This document shows positions 62,669 to 64,000 of a stretch of 64,000 bases of DNA, in pieces. The DNA is from Streptomyces sp. NRRL WC-3626. Lineage in GTDB: Bacteria > Actinomycetota > Actinomycetes > Streptomycetales > Streptomycetaceae. Made by a program: the position numbers and the translations under genes. Each line of letters opens with the position of its first letter. The first letter of the stretch is position 1. The notes beneath the pieces are model-generated. The model was not told where the DNA came from and ran no database searches. It was given only the letters and a program-made list of their open reading frames with translations. The DNA lies in the NCBI RefSeq assembly GCF_000718785.1, contig NZ_JOCA01000009.1, forward strand, positions 124,001-188,000. Reading direction: 5' to 3'.

Positions 62669-63415
62669 TCAGGCGCCGCTGGCCGCGCGCATCGCCGCGC
62701 CGACGATGCCGGCGTTGTTCTGCAACTGGGCCGGGACGATCTCGGCCTTGATGCCGTGGAGCTGGTCCAGGAACTTGTGGGACTTGCGGCTGACACCGCC
62801 GCCGATGATGAACAGCTCGGGCGAGAACAGCATCTCCACATGGGCCAGGTACTTCCGCACCCGGTGCGCCCACTCCTCCCACGACAGGTCGTGGTCCTCC
62901 TTGGCCCTGCTGGAGGCCCGCTTCTCGGCCTCGTGACCGTGCAGCTCCAGATGGCCCAGTTCGCTGTTGGGGACGAGGACGCCGTCCACGAACAGGGCGC
63001 TGCCGATACCGGTGCCGAAGGTCAGCAGGATCACCGTGCCCCGGTGGTGGCGTCCGGCGCCGAAGTGCATCTCGGCGACGCCCGCCGCGTCCGCGTCGTT
63101 CACCACCGTCACCGGCAGGCCGCCCAGCCGGTCGCCGAGCAGCACGCGCGCGTCGGTGTCGACCCAGCTCTTGTCGACGTTGGCCGCCGTACGGATCATG
63201 GAGCCGTCGGTGACGACGCCCGGGAAGGTGACCCCGACCGGTCCGGTCCAGCCGAAGTGGTCGACGACCTCCTTCACGCCGTCGGCCACCGCGTCGGGCG
63301 TCGAGGGGTGCGGGGTGAGCACCTTGCAGCGCTCCTGCGCCAGGTCCCCCTTGTCCAGGTCCACCGGGGCACCCTTGATCCCGGAACCGCCGATGTCCAC
63401 ACCGAAGATCTGCAT
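62669..63415 (-). CDS. ppgK: Polyphosphate glucokinase
   Basis: A 248-residue ROK-family kinase that phosphorylates glucose with polyphosphate (or ATP). The phosphate-binding loop DIGGSGIKG (6-14), the sugar site [16 protein letters not shown], the catalytic region TFGTGIGS, and ELGHLELHG are visible; length and [10 protein letters not shown] are as in actinobacterial PpgK rather than ROK glucokinases (about 310 residues). Its stop region lies seven bases from the convergent DUF6542-like gene. Confidence 0.93.
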   Translation of the reverse strand: MQIFGVDIGGSGIKGAPVDLDKGDLAQERCKVLTPHPSTPDAVADGVKEVVDHFGWTGPVGVTFPGVVTDGSMIRTAANVDKSWVDTDARVLLGDRLGGLPVTVVNDADAAGVAEMHFGAGRHHRGTVILLTFGTGIGSALFVDGVLVPNSELGHLELHGHEAEKRASSRAKEDHDLSWEEWAHRVRKYLAHVEMLFSPELFIIGGGVSRKSHKFLDQLHGIKAEIVPAQLQNNAGIVGAAMRAASGA

Positions 63416-63440
63416 GGCCCTACGTTACGACGAACGACGG

Positions 63441-63470
63441 ACGGTCACGCGAGGCAGTCCGCGTGACCGT
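63441..63470 (-). terminator. Hairpin after ispH
   Basis: ACGGTCACGCG (63441-63451) pairs perfectly with CGCGTGACCGT (63460-63470) around eight bases, between ispH and ppgK on the minus strand. The right arm can instead pair with ACGGTCAC at 63483-63490 over the ispH stop, so two folds are possible. Confidence 0.6.
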
Positions 63471-63486
63471 CACCGTCGCTCCACGG

Positions 63487-64000
63487 TCACTTCGCGGAGT
63501 CGGTCCCGGCGCCGCCGCGCTCGGCGACCAGGGTGGCCGCCTCCTCGCGCAGGTCGCGGCGGAGCTCCTTGGGCAGCGAGAACACGATGGACTCCTCGGC
63601 GGCCTTGACGATCTCGACGTCCTCGAAGCCGCGCGCCGACAGCCATTCGAGCACCTGCTCGACCAGGATGTCGGGCACGGAGGCGCCCGAGGTGACACCG
63701 ACCGTGCCGACGCCCTCGAGCCAGCTCTCGTCGATCTCGTCGGCGAAGTCGACCAGGTACGCCTCACGGGCGCCGGCCAGCTTGGCGACCTCGACGAGCC
63801 GCACGGAGTTGGAGGAGTTGCGGGAGCCGACCACGATCACCAGCTCCGCCTCGGCGCCCATCTGCTTGACCGCGAGCTGGCGGTTCTGCGTGGCGTAGCA
63901 GATGTCGTCGCTGGGCGGGGAGATGAGCTGGGGGAACTTCTCCTTGAGGGCGTCGACGGTCTCCATGGTCTCGTCGACGGAGAGGGTGGTCTGGGAGAGC
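63487..64000 (-). CDS. ispH: 4-hydroxy-3-methylbut-2-enyl diphosphate reductase, C-terminal part (cut by window edge)
   Basis: The last 170 or so codons of IspH, the final enzyme of the MEP isoprenoid pathway. Visible motifs are CYATQNRQ (with the second cluster Cys and active-site residues), [10 protein letters not shown] and [12 protein letters not shown], which bind the [4Fe-4S] cluster and the diphosphate. The N-terminal part and start lie past the right edge. It is followed by a hairpin and ppgK. Confidence 0.95.
   Translation of the reverse strand, partial: LSQTTLSVDETMETVDALKEKFPQLISPPSDDICYATQNRQLAVKQMGAEAELVIVVGSRNSSNSVRLVEVAKLAGAREAYLVDFADEIDESWLEGVGTVGVTSGASVPDILVEQVLEWLSARGFEDVEIVKAAEESIVFSLPKELRRDLREEAATLVAERGGAGTDSAK

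Overview
The window is 64 kb of very GC-rich DNA with strong G/C bias at third codon positions, many GTG (and some TTG) starts, tightly overlapping stop/start pairs, and a bldK-type oligopeptide transporter, a mycothiol gene (mshB) and a whiJ-type regulatory cassette. Together these indicate a Streptomyces chromosome, in a mostly core region. I saw no rRNA, tRNA, insertion sequence, prophage or CRISPR array. Both ends cut through genes: an htrA-like protease at the left and ispH at the right.

Layout. 1-3.6 kb: an extracytoplasmic stress module (htrA-like protease, zinc-type anti-sigma factor, ECF sigma factor) reading left, with an O-methyltransferase reading away on the other strand. A nearly symmetric ECF-type promoter motif lies between them. 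3.7-9.2 kb: DUF3117, enoyl-CoA hydratase, tag, a DivIVA-like membrane protein, a FolP2-like pterin enzyme, a LOG-type hydrolase and dapE. 9.3-18.5 kb: a cell-wall enzyme, a small secreted protein, a dapC-like aminotransferase, a seven-iron ferredoxin, an acetyltransferase coupled to a SirB1-like protein, a repeat array, a VanW-type membrane protein, a DUF6113-like protein and mshB. This order resembles the mycobacterial Rv1170-Rv1223 region from memory, so the block is probably old.

18.8-41.4 kb is the more variable part. It holds an exported intradiol dioxygenase, a winged-helix/zinc-ribbon protein, an ATPase/HTH/DUF397 cassette whose DUF397 protein is internally triplicated, a PH-like membrane protein, an amidase, a small membrane protein, a prolyl oligopeptidase-type peptidase, and two complete five-gene oligopeptide ABC transporter operons in tandem. 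The right-hand operon has the gene order and protein sizes of bldKA-E. The left-hand operon ends in an ATPase with an abnormal, repeat-containing tail that runs through a terminator-like hairpin.

41.8-64 kb: typA next to an LpqW-like lipoprotein, a succinate dehydrogenase operon, a GH18-like membrane protein, a GNAT enzyme, a multidomain PP2C phosphatase with a fused anti-sigma kinase domain plus a separate kinase-domain protein, a Nudix hydrolase, a SPOR-like protein, a GntR regulator with paired sites in its promoter, an SPBc2-type-free (non-phage) run of membrane proteins, a PAP2 enzyme, an orphan immunity-like protein, ychF, a DUF6542-like protein, ppgK and ispH.

Functional themes are cell-envelope stress and peptidoglycan precursor supply (sigma module, dapE, dapC, VanW, lysozyme-like protein), peptide uptake linked to development (bldK), redox protection (mshB), partner-switching regulation, and central metabolism (sdh, ppgK, ispH). 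Names rest on motifs, length and gene order read by eye; no database search was possible.
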